The notes under the pieces are model-generated. The model had not been told where the DNA came from, did no database searches, and was given only the letters and a program-made list of their open reading frames with translations. Positions 1 through 8,000 of a stretch of 64,000 bases of DNA are shown here, piece by piece. This stretch comes from Niveispirillum sp. SYP-B3756 (GTDB taxonomy: Bacteria > Pseudomonadota > Alphaproteobacteria > Azospirillales > Azospirillaceae). Position 1 is the first letter of the stretch, and the number at the start of each line of letters is the position of its first letter. The DNA is taken from NCBI RefSeq assembly GCF_009495745.1, contig NZ_WIDQ01000001.1:609136-673135 (forward strand). The letters run 5' to 3'. A program made the translations under genes and the position numbers.

Positions 1-545
1 TCGCGGCCGACCTGCTGGCCGGTCTGGCGCAGGAAGGGCAGGCGGGCAATGATGCGCGGGGTCTTGGGATCGGGGGAGACGAGGAAACGCCACCAGGCGT
101 CGTTGTCATCCTCTTCCGGCCATGGCACCACGGCCACGGTCGCCGTCCCCTCCGACACGGCGCGCAAGGCGGCCATGGGGGTATTGACGGCAATGGTGGG
201 GGTGGCGCTGCCGAAATGGTCACGCGCATTATCCCAGAGCGGGCTGCGCTGGTCATCCGGGCAGACCACGGCGACGCCCAGCGGCCCCTGCACGCGGGTG
301 AAGGCCGATACCATCTCCCGCCAGATGCGGATCAGGGCCTGCAACGGGAAGGGGCCGCTATGGCGGGCCACCAGGGTGCGGATAATCTCCGCCTCCCGCC
401 CCGGCCGGATGAAGGGACGGCCCGGAGGCTTCACCCGCCCCACCTCCTGCACCACCTCGGTGCGGCGCAGCAAAAGGGCGTGAATCGCCGCATCGATCTC
501 ATCGATCTCGCGGCGCAGATCATCAAGCGTGGGGGTCGGGGACAT
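1..545 (-). CDS. chorismate mutase (AroQ-type N-terminus), 3' end outside window
   Basis: Reading leftward from the ATG at 545, an open frame of 181 codons runs off the window edge. The first ~90 residues match the AroQ chorismate mutase fold: an LDDLRREIDEIDAAIHALL helix, then RRTEVVQEVGRVK and a C-terminal helix with REAEIIRTLVARHSG. This domain converts chorismate to prephenate in phenylalanine and tyrosine synthesis. The following ~90 residues, beginning GPLGVAVVCPDDQ, look like a prephenate-dehydratase-type or regulatory region, but this is uncertain because the gene is cut. It is divergent from metX. In related alphaproteobacteria hisC and tyrC often sit beside this pair, so those genes may lie just outside the window. 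Confidence 0.85.
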   Translation of the reverse strand, partial: MSPTPTLDDLRREIDEIDAAIHALLLRRTEVVQEVGRVKPPGRPFIRPGREAEIIRTLVARHSGPFPLQALIRIWREMVSAFTRVQGPLGVAVVCPDDQRSPLWDNARDHFGSATPTIAVNTPMAALRAVSEGTATVAVVPWPEEDDNDAWWRFLVSPDPKTPRIIARLPFLRQTGQQVGR

Positions 546-617
546 GGATGGCCGGAAATTTGTCCGTGCAGGGCCGGATAGTAGTAGTCGCCACCCCCGG
601 TAAAATCAAAGAAAACA

Positions 618-646
618 TTGACACCCGTGCCCCCCCTTTCTAGCTC
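618..646 (+). promoter_or_regulatory. candidate metX promoter
   Basis: A perfect -35 hexamer TTGACA (618-623) is followed after 17 bases by TAGCTC (641-646), about 80 bases before the metX start. The -35 and the spacing are good and the -10 is weak. I looked for a SAM-II type riboswitch, which is common before alphaproteobacterial metX or metA, and did not see its conserved core here. Confidence 0.4.
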
Positions 647-726
647 TACTTGCCCAACCGGACCCGTGCATCCCCTGCCCGGCCGGCCCTGCCCGTTATC
701 GCCGCCGCTTTTTGCGTGCGCCTTCG

Positions 727-1947
727 ATGGAACGCCCGGTGACTGAAACGCCCGCCCTTTTCCGCGATTGTGGCCCGGCAGAACCCGCCCGTTCCATCGT
801 GCTGGGCAAGGATAGCCCGCTGAGACTGGATAGCGGGGTGGAGCTGGGCTGCTTCCGGCTGGCCTATCAGACCTATGGCACGCTGAATGCCGACCGGTCG
901 AACGCCGTGCTGGTCTGCCATGCGCTGACGGGGGATCACTTCGTTGCCGAGAAACATCCGGTGACGGGGAAACCCGGCTGGTGGAACTTGATGGTCGGCC
1001 CCGGCAAGCCCATCGACACCGACCGATTCTTCGTCATCTGCTCCAACGTCATTGGCGGCTGTCTGGGCAGCGAGGGACCGAAGGAGGTCAACCCCGCCAC
1101 CGGCCAGCCCTGGGGCCTGTCCTTCCCCGTCATCACCATCGCCGACATGGTGCGGGCGCAAAAGATGCTGGTGGAACATCTGGGTATCCGCCAGCTGTTC
1201 TGCGTCATCGGCGGGTCGATGGGCGGGATGCAGGTGCTGCAATGGGCCGTCTCCTATCCGGAAATGGTTTATTGCTGCCTGCCCATTGCCACGGCGGCCC
1301 GGCACAGCGCCCAGAACATCGCCTTTCATGAGGTAGGGCGCCAGGCCATCATGGCCGATCCGGAATGGCGCGGCGGGGACTATCTGAACCAGAACACCAA
1401 GCCCACCAAGGGGCTGGCGGTGGCCCGCATGGCCGCCCACATCACCTATCTGTCCGAACCGGCCCTGCACCGCAAATTCGGGCGCAATTTGCAGAACCGG
1501 GCCGCCATCACCTTCGGCTTTGATGCGGATTTCCAGGTGGAAAGCTATTTGCGCCACCAGGGCATCAGCTTTGTCGAGCGGTTCGACGCCAACTCCTATC
1601 TCTATATCACCCGCGCCATGGATTATTTCGATCTGGCCGCCGATCATGGCGGGGTGCTGGCCAATGCCTTCCGGGTGAAGGGGGCGGACGGGGTGGAACG
1701 GCCCACCCCGGTGCGATTCTGCCTGATCAGTTTCTCCAGCGACTGGCTGTTCCCCACCAACGAAAGCCGCGCTGTCGTCCATGCGCTGAACGCCGTGGCG
1801 GCCAATGTCAGCTTTGTGGAGGTGGAGACCGACAAGGGCCATGATGCCTTCCTGCTGGATGAGCCGGAATTCTATCAGGTCGCGCGCGGTTTCATTGAAG
1901 GCAACGCCCAGCGGCGCGGCCTGACCAGCACGGCCAAGGGGGCCTGA
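727..1947 (+). CDS. metX: homoserine O-acetyltransferase (MetX)
   Basis: Alpha/beta-hydrolase-fold acyltransferase that acylates homoserine in methionine synthesis; family members use acetyl-CoA or succinyl-CoA, and sequence alone does not settle which. Visible features: [19 protein letters not shown] near the N-terminus, the nucleophile elbow GGSMGGMQ with the active-site Ser, and the C-terminal Asp and His of the triad in SDWLFP and [13 protein letters not shown]. It is about 406 residues, normal for MetX. A TTG at 712 would add five residues; the ATG at 727 is preferred and a GTG at 739 is possible. metW follows 3 bases after the stop, so the two are one operon. Confidence 0.95.
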   Translation: MERPVTETPALFRDCGPAEPARSIVLGKDSPLRLDSGVELGCFRLAYQTYGTLNADRSNAVLVCHALTGDHFVAEKHPVTGKPGWWNLMVGPGKPIDTDRFFVICSNVIGGCLGSEGPKEVNPATGQPWGLSFPVITIADMVRAQKMLVEHLGIRQLFCVIGGSMGGMQVLQWAVSYPEMVYCCLPIATAARHSAQNIAFHEVGRQAIMADPEWRGGDYLNQNTKPTKGLAVARMAAHITYLSEPALHRKFGRNLQNRAAITFGFDADFQVESYLRHQGISFVERFDANSYLYITRAMDYFDLAADHGGVLANAFRVKGADGVERPTPVRFCLISFSSDWLFPTNESRAVVHALNAVAANVSFVEVETDKGHDAFLLDEPEFYQVARGFIEGNAQRRGLTSTAKGA

Positions 1948-1950
1948 ACC

Positions 1951-2571
1951 ATGGCGATTTCCGGCCCCCACATTCGCACCGACCTGGAAAGTATCACCGC
2001 CTGGGTGGATGAAGGCGCCCGTGTGCTGGATGTCGGCTGCGGCGAAGGGGAGCTGCTCTATGCCCTGGTCCATCGCAAGAAGGTGGATGGGCGCGGGCTG
2101 GAACTGTCGATGGACGGGGTGCGCCGCTGCGTCGGCCAGGGGCTGGCCGTCATCCAGGGCGATGCCGATACGGATCTGAAGGATTACCCGTCCAACAGCT
2201 TTGACTATGTAATCCTGTCACAGACCTTGCAGGCCACCCGCCAGCCGCGCGAAATATTGGAACAGCTGGTGCGCATCGGCCGGCACGCCATCATCTCCCT
2301 GCCCAATTTCGGTTATTGGCGGGTGCGGATGGAATTGCTGCTGAAGGGGCGGATGCCGGTCACCGACCGGCTGGGCTATGATTGGTACAACACACCCAAT
2401 ATCCATTTCTGCACCATCCGGGATTTCGTGATGCTGTGCCAGGAGATGGGCATCCGCATCGAACGCAGCCTGATCCTGGGTGCGGATGAAAAGGTGGTCG
2501 ACGCCCCCGCCGATAGTGGGCGTGCCAATTGGTGGGGCGAACAGGCCCTGTTCCTGTTGCAGCGCACATAA
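1951..2571 (+). CDS. metW: methionine biosynthesis protein MetW
   Basis: A 206-residue class I SAM-dependent methyltransferase-fold protein with glycine motif VLDVGCGEGELL near residue 28, followed by GRGLELSMDGV and SFDYVILSQTLQATRQP. MetW is known as the partner of MetX and is needed for methionine synthesis by direct acylation in many proteobacteria; in some species it activates MetX physically. The start lies 3 bases past the metX stop, as in other metXW operons. Length and motifs are typical. Confidence 0.94.
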   Translation: MAISGPHIRTDLESITAWVDEGARVLDVGCGEGELLYALVHRKKVDGRGLELSMDGVRRCVGQGLAVIQGDADTDLKDYPSNSFDYVILSQTLQATRQPREILEQLVRIGRHAIISLPNFGYWRVRMELLLKGRMPVTDRLGYDWYNTPNIHFCTIRDFVMLCQEMGIRIERSLILGADEKVVDAPADSGRANWWGEQALFLLQRT

Positions 2572-2780
2572 TATCATTTCGTATAGTCCATACAAAAGGT
2601 CATGTTCGAACCCTTGCCGGGGGCCGGGAATGGGCGCACAGTTCCATTACGGTCTGGTTGCAGTTGGGTGACAGGTTAGGCCCCCCCCCAGCAACTCCCC
2701 TCCCTCCTGTGGCCAGACCGCCATGTATCTCACGCCATCGTCGGTTGCATCCACGGTGGCGGGATGTAAGGGAGGTCCAG

Positions 2781-2921
2781 ATGCGCCAAACTGCTTATGC
2801 CTATACTGAAATCACCAGCTCGCTGCGCCAGGCCCGTGAGCGCCTGGAACGTCTGGAACGCATCTCCACCGCCCTGCTTGGTCTGTCTTTCGCCCTGCTG
2901 ATTGGCGCGGCGATCATGTGA
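2781..2921 (+). CDS. small single-pass membrane protein, 46 aa
   Basis: A short open frame with a strong Shine-Dalgarno (GGGAGG ending about 6 bases upstream) and an ATG at 2781. The product has a charged, coiled N-terminal part (RQARERLERLERIS) followed by one hydrophobic helix (TALLGLSFALLIGAAIM) that ends at the stop codon. It is followed by a good rho-independent terminator, so it looks like a genuine monocistronic small gene. No family recognised; function unknown. Confidence 0.6.
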   Translation: MRQTAYAYTEITSSLRQARERLERLERISTALLGLSFALLIGAAIM

Positions 2922-3003
2922 CAATCCGCCTGTCCCCCATGGGCGGCATTGACCGGGGTATGCCGGTTGTCTCCGTACCGAGCGTATTTCCTGGAAACTT
3001 TCG

Positions 3004-3037
3004 ACGGCCCCGGCGTTATGCTCGGGGCCGTTTCTTT
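3004..3037 (+). terminator. rho-independent terminator
   Basis: ACGGCCCCG (3004-3012) pairs with CGGGGCCGT (3023-3031) around a 10-base loop, followed by a T-rich tail (TTCTTTT). It lies about 80 bases after the small membrane protein gene and just before the LapA-like gene. Confidence 0.8.
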
Positions 3038-3081
3038 TGGGCCGTTCCGCCGGCCCCGTCCAAAATGGGGAGCATGAACCC

Positions 3082-3411
3082 GTGCGTTATCTTTCCTGGA
3101 TCATCACCCTGCCGCTGGCGGTCATCGCCATTTCCTTTGCTGTCTCCAACCTGACCCCGGTGCCGCTCAGCCTCTGGCCCCTGCCCTTTTTCGTGGAAGC
3201 GCCAGCCTTTGCCCTGGTGCTGGTGACCCTGGTGGTGGGTTTCCTGCTGGGCGGCTTGACGGTGTGGATCGGCCAGCATGGCCACCGCAAGGCTGAGCGC
3301 AAGCATCAGAGCCGCGCCGACAAGCTGCAAAAAGAACTGGACATGCTGCGGGCGGAGAAGGCGGCCGGCACACCGGGGGCAACCATCGGCCAGACCTTGC
3401 CGCGCGCCTGA
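3082..3411 (+). CDS. LapA/DUF1049-domain membrane protein
   Basis: About 109 residues. Two hydrophobic segments (YLSWIITLPLAVIAISFAVSN and FALVLVTLVVGFLLGGLTVWIG) are separated by a short loop containing SNLTPVPLSLWPLPF, then a basic coiled tail (KAERKHQSRADKLQKELDMLRAEKA). This layout is characteristic of lipopolysaccharide assembly protein A (LapA) domain proteins. Its role in the inner membrane is inferred from family only. The GTG at 3082 is chosen because upstream codons lie in terminator-associated sequence. Confidence 0.7.
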   Translation: MRYLSWIITLPLAVIAISFAVSNLTPVPLSLWPLPFFVEAPAFALVLVTLVVGFLLGGLTVWIGQHGHRKAERKHQSRADKLQKELDMLRAEKAAGTPGATIGQTLPRA

Positions 3412-3459
3412 TCCCCCTTTCCGCCCTGCCCCATTTCGCGTCATAGTGCCAGCTTGAAG

Positions 3460-3473
3460 CAAACAAACGTTTG
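3460..3473. promoter_or_regulatory. PsrA/FadR-like palindromic operator candidate
   Basis: CAAAC, four bases, then GTTTG, placed 15-28 bases before the MaoC start codon. The pattern (C/G)AAAC-N2-4-GTTT(G/C) is the published consensus of PsrA-type TetR regulators responding to fatty acids. The match is seen directly; the regulator's identity is inference. Confidence 0.4.
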
Positions 3474-3487
3474 AGCGGAGAGGCATC

Positions 3488-3958
3488 ATGGCGGCACCGA
3501 TTATTCCCCTGGCCGATTATCCGGGGCTGGTCGGCAGGCAAGTCGGTGTGTCCACCTGGGTGACGGTCGATCAGGCGATGATCGACCGATTCGCCGATCT
3601 GACGGGCGACCGGCAATTCATCCATGTCGATCCGGTGCGGGCGGCCCAGACGCCGCTGGGCGGCACCATCGCTCATGGTTTCCTGACCCTTTCCCTGCTG
3701 GGCGGCATGGGGATGGAGATCATCCCGCTGCCCGCCGGCATGGCGATGAGCATGAATTACGGTTTCGACAAGCTGCGCTTTCTGGCACCTGTGCGCAGCG
3801 GCGCCCGCCTGCGCGGCCGCTTTACCCTGGCGGGACTGGAGGACAGGGGCAACGGCCAGCATATGCTGCATTATACCGCCAGCATGGAGATTGAGGGGGA
3901 GGCCAAGCCGGCCCTGGCCGCCGACTGGCTGATCATGGTGGTGATGGCCCCCCGCTGA
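3488..3958 (+). CDS. MaoC-family (R)-specific enoyl-CoA hydratase
   Basis: A 156-residue single hot-dog-fold protein. The hydratase 2 motif is clear: MIDRFADLTGDRQFIHVDP with the catalytic Asp and His, then GGTIAHGFLTLSLL. The family hydrates trans-2-enoyl-CoA, in fatty-acid oxidation, in supplying polyhydroxyalkanoate precursors, or on related acyl-CoAs. The ATG at 3488 has an SD (AGCGGAGAGG) just upstream. A fatty-acid-responsive operator candidate lies in its leader. The exact substrate cannot be read from sequence. Confidence 0.85.
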   Translation: MAAPIIPLADYPGLVGRQVGVSTWVTVDQAMIDRFADLTGDRQFIHVDPVRAAQTPLGGTIAHGFLTLSLLGGMGMEIIPLPAGMAMSMNYGFDKLRFLAPVRSGARLRGRFTLAGLEDRGNGQHMLHYTASMEIEGEAKPALAADWLIMVVMAPR

Positions 3959-3975
3959 GGGCAGACCCGCCCTGC

Positions 3976-4107
3976 CGGTCACCGGCTTGACCGGACAGAA
4001 GGCTGGCCCGCGGGCGCGTGCCCGCGTGAGCCAAGGCGGCGGATGCCGCCGCCCGGCACTTGAGGGAACTGGGAAATACCAAGAGCCATGATCCATGGCT
4101 CTTGGTA
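3976..4107. repeat. multi-hairpin dispersed repeat, copy 1
   Basis: About 105 bases (4001-4107) match, with roughly 90% identity by eye, the reverse complement of 18411-18516. The unit contains an inner GGCGGC/GCCGCC hairpin and ends in a perfect 14-bp hairpin with a 3-base loop (arms 4077-4090 and 4094-4107). A further hairpin (CCGGTCA/TGACCGG) sits at the other side near 3976. It lies between the MaoC gene and the guanidine riboswitch. Function unknown: REP-like element, small RNA or terminator are all possible. Confidence 0.75.
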
Positions 4108-4144
4108 TGAAACCATATGGCGATCACGACATTTCCCCTGCACA

Positions 4145-4215
4145 GGCGACCCGGGACGACCCGGATCGCCGGGGAAAAATCCATATCGGGGACGGCCCCT
4201 TCGACAAAGGGGAGG
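4145..4215 (+). promoter_or_regulatory. guanidine-II (mini-ykkC) riboswitch with SD-sequestering platform
   Basis: Two hairpins with the diagnostic ACGR loops. The first is CCGGG-ACGA-CCCGG (4151-4164), extended by GGCGA (4145-4149) pairing with TCGCC (4166-4170) around one mismatch. The second is GGGG-ACGG-CCCC (4188-4199). The 3' arm of the second can instead form a perfect 6-bp hairpin, CCCCTT (4196-4201) with AAGGGG (4207-4212), which hides the Shine-Dalgarno GGGGAGG (4209-4215). Guanidinium binding should stabilise the ACGR hairpins and free the ribosome site, a translational ON switch. The downstream gene is a Gdx-type exporter, the expected target. Confidence 0.88.
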
Positions 4216-4223
4216 TTCCCGCC

Positions 4224-4544
4224 ATGGCATGGCTTTACCTGCTGGCCGCCGGCCTTGCCGAAATCGGCTGGGCCATCGGCCTTAAATATACAGACGGTTT
4301 CACCCGTCCCCTACCCACGGCCCTGACACTGCTCTCCATGCTGGTCAGCATCCTGCTGCTGGGGCTGGCGCTGAAGACCCTGCCGCTGGGCACCGCCTAT
4401 GCAATCTGGACCGGGATCGGCACCGTGGGCACGGTGCTGGCCGGGATGTTGCTGTTCGGGGAAACGGCCGATGCGCTCCGCCTGGGCTGCATCGCCCTGA
4501 TCGTGGCAGGCATTGCGGGATTGAAATTTCTAGCCCCTGGGTGA
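4224..4544 (+). CDS. gdx: guanidinium exporter Gdx (SugE-type small multidrug resistance protein)
   Basis: A 106-residue, four-helix SMR protein of the inner membrane. It has the conserved Glu13 in AGLAEIGWAIGLKYTDGFTR, and GTAYAIWTGIGTVGTVLAGMLLFGE, typical of the Gdx/SugE branch rather than EmrE-type multidrug pumps. Gdx exchanges guanidinium ions for protons. The riboswitch immediately upstream supports this assignment. The ATG at 4224 lies 8 bases after the strong SD GGGGAGG. No partner SMR gene is adjacent, consistent with a homodimer. Confidence 0.93.
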   Translation: MAWLYLLAAGLAEIGWAIGLKYTDGFTRPLPTALTLLSMLVSILLLGLALKTLPLGTAYAIWTGIGTVGTVLAGMLLFGETADALRLGCIALIVAGIAGLKFLAPG

Positions 4545-4618
4545 TTTGTTCCCCCATTGTTCCAGCCCCCGATTTACGTCATGCTGCACCGATACAGAGA
4601 GAACAAAAGGCCACCCGG

Positions 4619-5791
4619 ATGACAACCACCCCGCTTGCTATCGGCGTTGAACAGGCGCTGGCCTTTCGTCTGCGCCGTCAGCACCTGCTGGAACCGGCAA
4701 CGGACGGGCTGGCGGCGGCGGTCAGCCTGATCGGGGCGCAGGCGCAGGTGCATTCCGCCGCCCTGCTGCAACTCCGTGCCCGCGCCGCCAGCGGGGTGGC
4801 GGATGCGGCGCTGGAACAGAAGCTCTATGCCGACCGGTCGCTGGTGAAGCTGTGGGCCCACCGCTCCACCCTGCATCTGCTGCCCGCCGCCGACCTGCCC
4901 ATGGTGCTGGGGGTGCGGGGGCTGCAGGGCGATGCCTATCAGAAATGGTACAGCCGGGAAGGGCTGCCGCCGGAACAGGTGGCGGTCTTGATCGGAGCCA
5001 TCTGCGAAGTCCTCGCGGATGGGCCGCATAGCCGCATGGATCTGTCGCGCCGGCTGGTGCCGCAACTGGGCGACTGGGCCAAGCCGTGGCTGGAACATAG
5101 CTGGGGCGGGGTGCTGAAGCTGGCCTGCGCCCTGGGCCATCTTTGCCATGGCCCGGCCATGGGGGATGAGGCGACGGGGGAAACCGGCCTGCGGGAGGCG
5201 CGTTTCGTCCGGCTGGACCGTTGGCTGCCGCCGGGTACGCCCTTCACCCCGATGGAAGGTCGGGCGGCGGTGGCGGCCTTGCTGAGGCGGTATCTGGCCG
5301 TCTTCGGCCCCGCCAGCCCGGCGGATTTCCGCAAATTCAGCGGCCTGTCCGCCGGCCCGGTGCATCAGGGCTTTGGCGATCTGGCGGGGGAGATCACGCA
5401 AGTTGCCATCGCCGGCAAGCCCGGCTTCTTTGTCCTGGCTGATGATGCGACGGCGTTGCAACAGGCCGCGCATGGACCGGGCCACCTTACCGCCCTGCCT
5501 TTGTTTGACCCCTGGCTACTGGGCCACCAGGATACCAGCCAGTATCTGGACGACCGGCACCGTCCCGCCATCTATCGCACCGCCGGCTGGATCAGCCCGG
5601 TGATCCTGCGCCAGGGCCGGGTGGTGGCGCATTGGAACCACCGGCGGGTCGGCGGTGGCAGGCAAAGCAAGCCGTACTGGCAGGTAACACTGACCCCACT
5701 GGAAAAGCTCTATAAGAAAGAGATGCCGGCCATCACGCGCGCCCTGCGCCGGCTGTCCGGTGGGCTGGCGGTGGATCTCCTCAATCCTTAA
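4619..5791 (+). CDS. winged-helix DNA-binding domain protein (HTH_42 family)
   Basis: A 390-residue protein of the PF06224 type (AlkX/YcaQ-like winged-helix family). Visible family features: QALAFRLRRQHLL at the N-terminus, the central LVKLWAHRSTLHLLPAADLP, then PASPADFRKFSGL and a C-terminal GWISPVILRQGRVVAHW. Relatives bind DNA and some are DNA glycosylases that unhook crosslinks; which applies here is not clear. The ATG at 4619 fits an upstream AAAGG; an in-frame ATG at 4541 would add 26 residues of unlikely sequence. It stands alone between gdx and dnaN. Confidence 0.75.
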   Translation: MTTTPLAIGVEQALAFRLRRQHLLEPATDGLAAAVSLIGAQAQVHSAALLQLRARAASGVADAALEQKLYADRSLVKLWAHRSTLHLLPAADLPMVLGVRGLQGDAYQKWYSREGLPPEQVAVLIGAICEVLADGPHSRMDLSRRLVPQLGDWAKPWLEHSWGGVLKLACALGHLCHGPAMGDEATGETGLREARFVRLDRWLPPGTPFTPMEGRAAVAALLRRYLAVFGPASPADFRKFSGLSAGPVHQGFGDLAGEITQVAIAGKPGFFVLADDATALQQAAHGPGHLTALPLFDPWLLGHQDTSQYLDDRHRPAIYRTAGWISPVILRQGRVVAHWNHRRVGGGRQSKPYWQVTLTPLEKLYKKEMPAITRALRRLSGGLAVDLLNP

Positions 5792-5944
5792 GCCATGCGA
5801 TGCAGCAAAGCCCTGTCATGCGCGCAAGCTTGTGCTATGGTGTCGCCCCCTTCTCTGGCTGCCGGGGTGGCCGGGTGGGGATTCGTGTAACCATTCCCCT
5901 GTCCCTTGGACCGACCATGGGGCGACAAACCGACCGGGTTCAGG

Positions 5945-7063
5945 ATGAAGATCACCATCGAACGTGCCGCCCTGCTTCGCTCCCTCGGGCATGTGCAGAG
6001 CGTTGTCGAGAGGCGCAACACCATCCCGGTCCTGTCCAACGTGTTGCTGCGCGCGGAAAATGGCGAGTTGTCGCTGACCGCCACCGACATGGATCTGGAA
6101 ATTGTGGAAAGCGTGCCGGCGGATATCGCCCGCCCCGGCTCGGCCACCGCCCCGGCCCACACGCTGTATGACATTGCCCGCAAGCTGCCCGATGGCAGCC
6201 AGGTAGAGTTGGATGCCTCGGGCGATGTGCTGACGCTGCGCTCTGGCCGTTCCAACTTCAAGCTGGGCACCCTGCCGGTGGATGATTTCCCGCAGATGAC
6301 CCAGGGCGACCTGCCCCACCGGTTCAGCCTGACGGTCGGTGCCCTGAAGGGGCTGATCGACAAGACCAAGTTCGCCATCTCCACCGAGGAGACGCGCTAT
6401 TACCTGAACGGCATCTATATCCACGCCACCAAGCCCAAGGCCGGCGAAACCGCCGCCCTGCGCGCCGTGGCCACCGACGGTCACCGGCTGGCCCGCGTGG
6501 AAGTGGCCCTGCCGGAAGGAGCGGAAGCCGTGCCCGGCGTCATCGTGCCGCGCAAGACCGTGCTGGAAGTGCGCAAGCTGCTGGATGAGGCCGCCGACAG
6601 CATTGAGGTGCAGCTGTCCGACACCAAGGTACGTTTCGCCTTTGACAGCATCACCCTGACCTCCAAGCTGATCGACGGCACCTTCCCGGATTATGAGCGC
6701 GTGATCCCCGCCGGCAATGACAAGACGCTGGAAGTGGATGCCAAGCTGTTCGCCGCTGCCGTGGACCGCGTGGCCACCATCTCCACCGAAAAGTCGCGCG
6801 CCGTGAAGCTGGCCCTGGGCAAGGGCGTGCTGACACTCTCCGCCACCTCTCCCGATGCCGGTTCGGCGACGGAAGAGATCGAGGTGGTCTATGAGCAGAG
6901 CGCGCTGGAGATCGGTTTCAACAGCCGCTACCTGCTGGATATTACCTCCCAGATCGAAAGCGGTGTCGCCAAATTGCAGATGGCCGACAGTGGCTCCCCC
7001 ACCATCGTCCGCGACGCGGCAGACAACTCGGCGCTTTATGTGCTGATGCCGATGCGCGTTTGA
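5945..7063 (+). CDS. dnaN: DNA polymerase III beta subunit (sliding clamp)
   Basis: 372 residues, normal length for the beta clamp. The N-terminus MKITIERAALLRSLGHVQSVVERRNTIPVLSNVLL and the C-terminus NSALYVLMPMRV are family hallmarks. Three tandem clamp domains are expected. The clamp encircles DNA and tethers polymerase III. It normally sits next to recF and gyrB; here two toxin-antitoxin modules and a repeat separate it from recF. dnaA is not adjacent and no origin was recognised upstream. Confidence 0.97.
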   Translation: MKITIERAALLRSLGHVQSVVERRNTIPVLSNVLLRAENGELSLTATDMDLEIVESVPADIARPGSATAPAHTLYDIARKLPDGSQVELDASGDVLTLRSGRSNFKLGTLPVDDFPQMTQGDLPHRFSLTVGALKGLIDKTKFAISTEETRYYLNGIYIHATKPKAGETAALRAVATDGHRLARVEVALPEGAEAVPGVIVPRKTVLEVRKLLDEAADSIEVQLSDTKVRFAFDSITLTSKLIDGTFPDYERVIPAGNDKTLEVDAKLFAAAVDRVATISTEKSRAVKLALGKGVLTLSATSPDAGSATEEIEVVYEQSALEIGFNSRYLLDITSQIESGVAKLQMADSGSPTIVRDAADNSALYVLMPMRV

Positions 7064-7090
7064 CCCGCTGCTTGCCCAGCCCCTGCGTTA

Positions 7091-7114
7091 CGCGTTACAC
7101 TGGCGGGTAACGCG
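7091..7114. promoter_or_regulatory. inverted-repeat operator before mazEF
   Basis: Perfect 8-bp arms CGCGTTAC (7091-7098) and GTAACGCG (7107-7114) around an 8-base spacer, ending just before the mazE Shine-Dalgarno. Toxin-antitoxin operons are usually autorepressed by the antitoxin or the complex, so this is the natural operator candidate. Confidence 0.55.
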
Positions 7115-7128
7115 AGGAGGCTCTTCTG

Positions 7129-7353
7129 ATGGGACAGGCGGCTGAACGGGTAAAGGCGTTTCGGGAGCGCAAGCGGGCACAGGGCTTGCGGGAAATCCGG
7201 CTGTTCATCCCAGATGCCCGTTCCCCGCAGGTACGCGCCCGGATCGCCGAACAAGTGACCCGCCTTGATCCGGTCGCTGAGGCTGATGCCATGGACTGGA
7301 TCGAGTCTGTCAGCGACTTTGATAATGAAGACCTGACGGATGCAGCGCGGTGA
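7129..7353 (+). CDS. mazE: MazE-family antitoxin (DUF3018-like)
   Basis: A 74-residue protein with a basic N-terminal helix (AAERVKAFRERKRAQGLREIRLFIPDARS) and an acidic tail (MDWIESVSDFDNEDLTDAAR) suited to neutralising the toxin. This matches the short MazE antitoxins paired with MazF/PemK toxins. A strong SD (GAGGAGG) precedes the ATG. The 3' end overlaps the toxin start by 14 bases, giving translational coupling with antitoxin first. Confidence 0.85.
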   Translation: MGQAAERVKAFRERKRAQGLREIRLFIPDARSPQVRARIAEQVTRLDPVAEADAMDWIESVSDFDNEDLTDAAR

Positions 7354-7669
7354 TGTGGTGGTGGTCGCCACCAATGGCGACTATGGCAAGCCACGCCCGG
7401 CGGTGATCCTGCAATCCGATGCTTTACCGCCAGCCCATCAATCCGTTGTCATTGTTCAATTCACCAGCGATCTGGCCGTTGCCGATTTCCGGGTAACGAT
7501 TGAACCCCATGCTGACAACGGGCTGCGATCCCGTTCCCAATTGATGGCAGATAAGCCGGTCACGGTGCGCCGTGACCGCATTCGGCAGGTGATCGGGCAT
7601 TTATCGCGGGAAGAGATGGCAGAACTGACGCGGGCCGTCGCCTTCGTGATCGGTCTGGCAGACACATAA
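7340..7669 (+). CDS. mazF: MazF/PemK-family endoribonuclease toxin
   Basis: 109 residues. The N-terminus MQRGDVVVVATNGDYGKPRPAVILQSD is the classic PemK/MazF start (RGD-V-V... GKPRPAVI), and SRSQLMADKPVTVRRDRIRQVIGHLS carries the usual second motif. Members cleave mRNA at short sequence motifs to stop growth. It overlaps the upstream antitoxin by 14 bases. Length is complete with no visible damage, so the pair is probably functional. Confidence 0.92.
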   Translation: MQRGDVVVVATNGDYGKPRPAVILQSDALPPAHQSVVIVQFTSDLAVADFRVTIEPHADNGLRSRSQLMADKPVTVRRDRIRQVIGHLSREEMAELTRAVAFVIGLADT

Positions 7670-7691
7670 CCCGTCCATCGCCGTACCGGCG

Positions 7692-7880
7692 ATGCATCTG
7701 TCGAAGAATTTTCATTTATTTCAATGCATTACTCTCATCACTCCGTCACCCCGGCGAAGGCCGGGGTCCAGAATGGCGAGCGCTTTGCTTTACGAACTGG
7801 ACCCCGGCCTTCGCCGGGGTGACGGAGTGAGGGCAGCAGGTATTGATTAAAAAACACATATCCGTCGAAGACAGAGATGG
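7692..7880. repeat. MITE-like palindromic element, copy F (diverged ends)
   Basis: The core is a perfect 34-bp inverted repeat (7738-7771 with 7797-7830) around a 25-base loop. It carries the same CACCCCGGCGAAGGCCGGGG motif as copies B and C. The left flank (about 7692-7737) resembles the left arm of copy B, while the right end is diverged, so exact limits are uncertain. It fills the gap between mazF and vapB. Confidence 0.7.
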
Positions 7881-7943
7881 AAGTCCAGCCCCCCCGGCCC
7901 CGTGCTGAGGCATTTTCTTTTGTGGCCCATTGCCCCGGCAATC

Positions 7944-7986
7944 TTGACACAGACGGCTACGGTGTCAGATTCTGTAAATGTGACAC
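7944..7986 (+). promoter_or_regulatory. vapBC control region: TTGACA and three TGACAC half-sites
   Basis: A TTGACA at 7944-7949 is a -35 candidate. TGACAC occurs at 7945-7950, its complement GTGTCA at 7962-7967, and TGACAC again at 7981-7986, giving alternating half-sites suited to an AbrB-type autorepressor. The -10 is not clear. Confidence 0.35.
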
Positions 7987-8000
7987 TAAGGAACCCTCCC

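Noticed and set aside
546..726. SAM-II or other methionine riboswitch before metX
   Set aside because: The conserved SAM-II pseudoknot core could not be found; only a promoter-like pair is visible.
646..2073. Long leftward open frame opposite metX
   Set aside because: It is the antisense shadow of metX, whose protein has full catalytic motifs; the shadow has no family features.
5792..5944. Replication origin or DnaA boxes before dnaN
   Set aside because: No DnaA-box cluster or AT-rich unwinding region is visible and dnaA is not adjacent.
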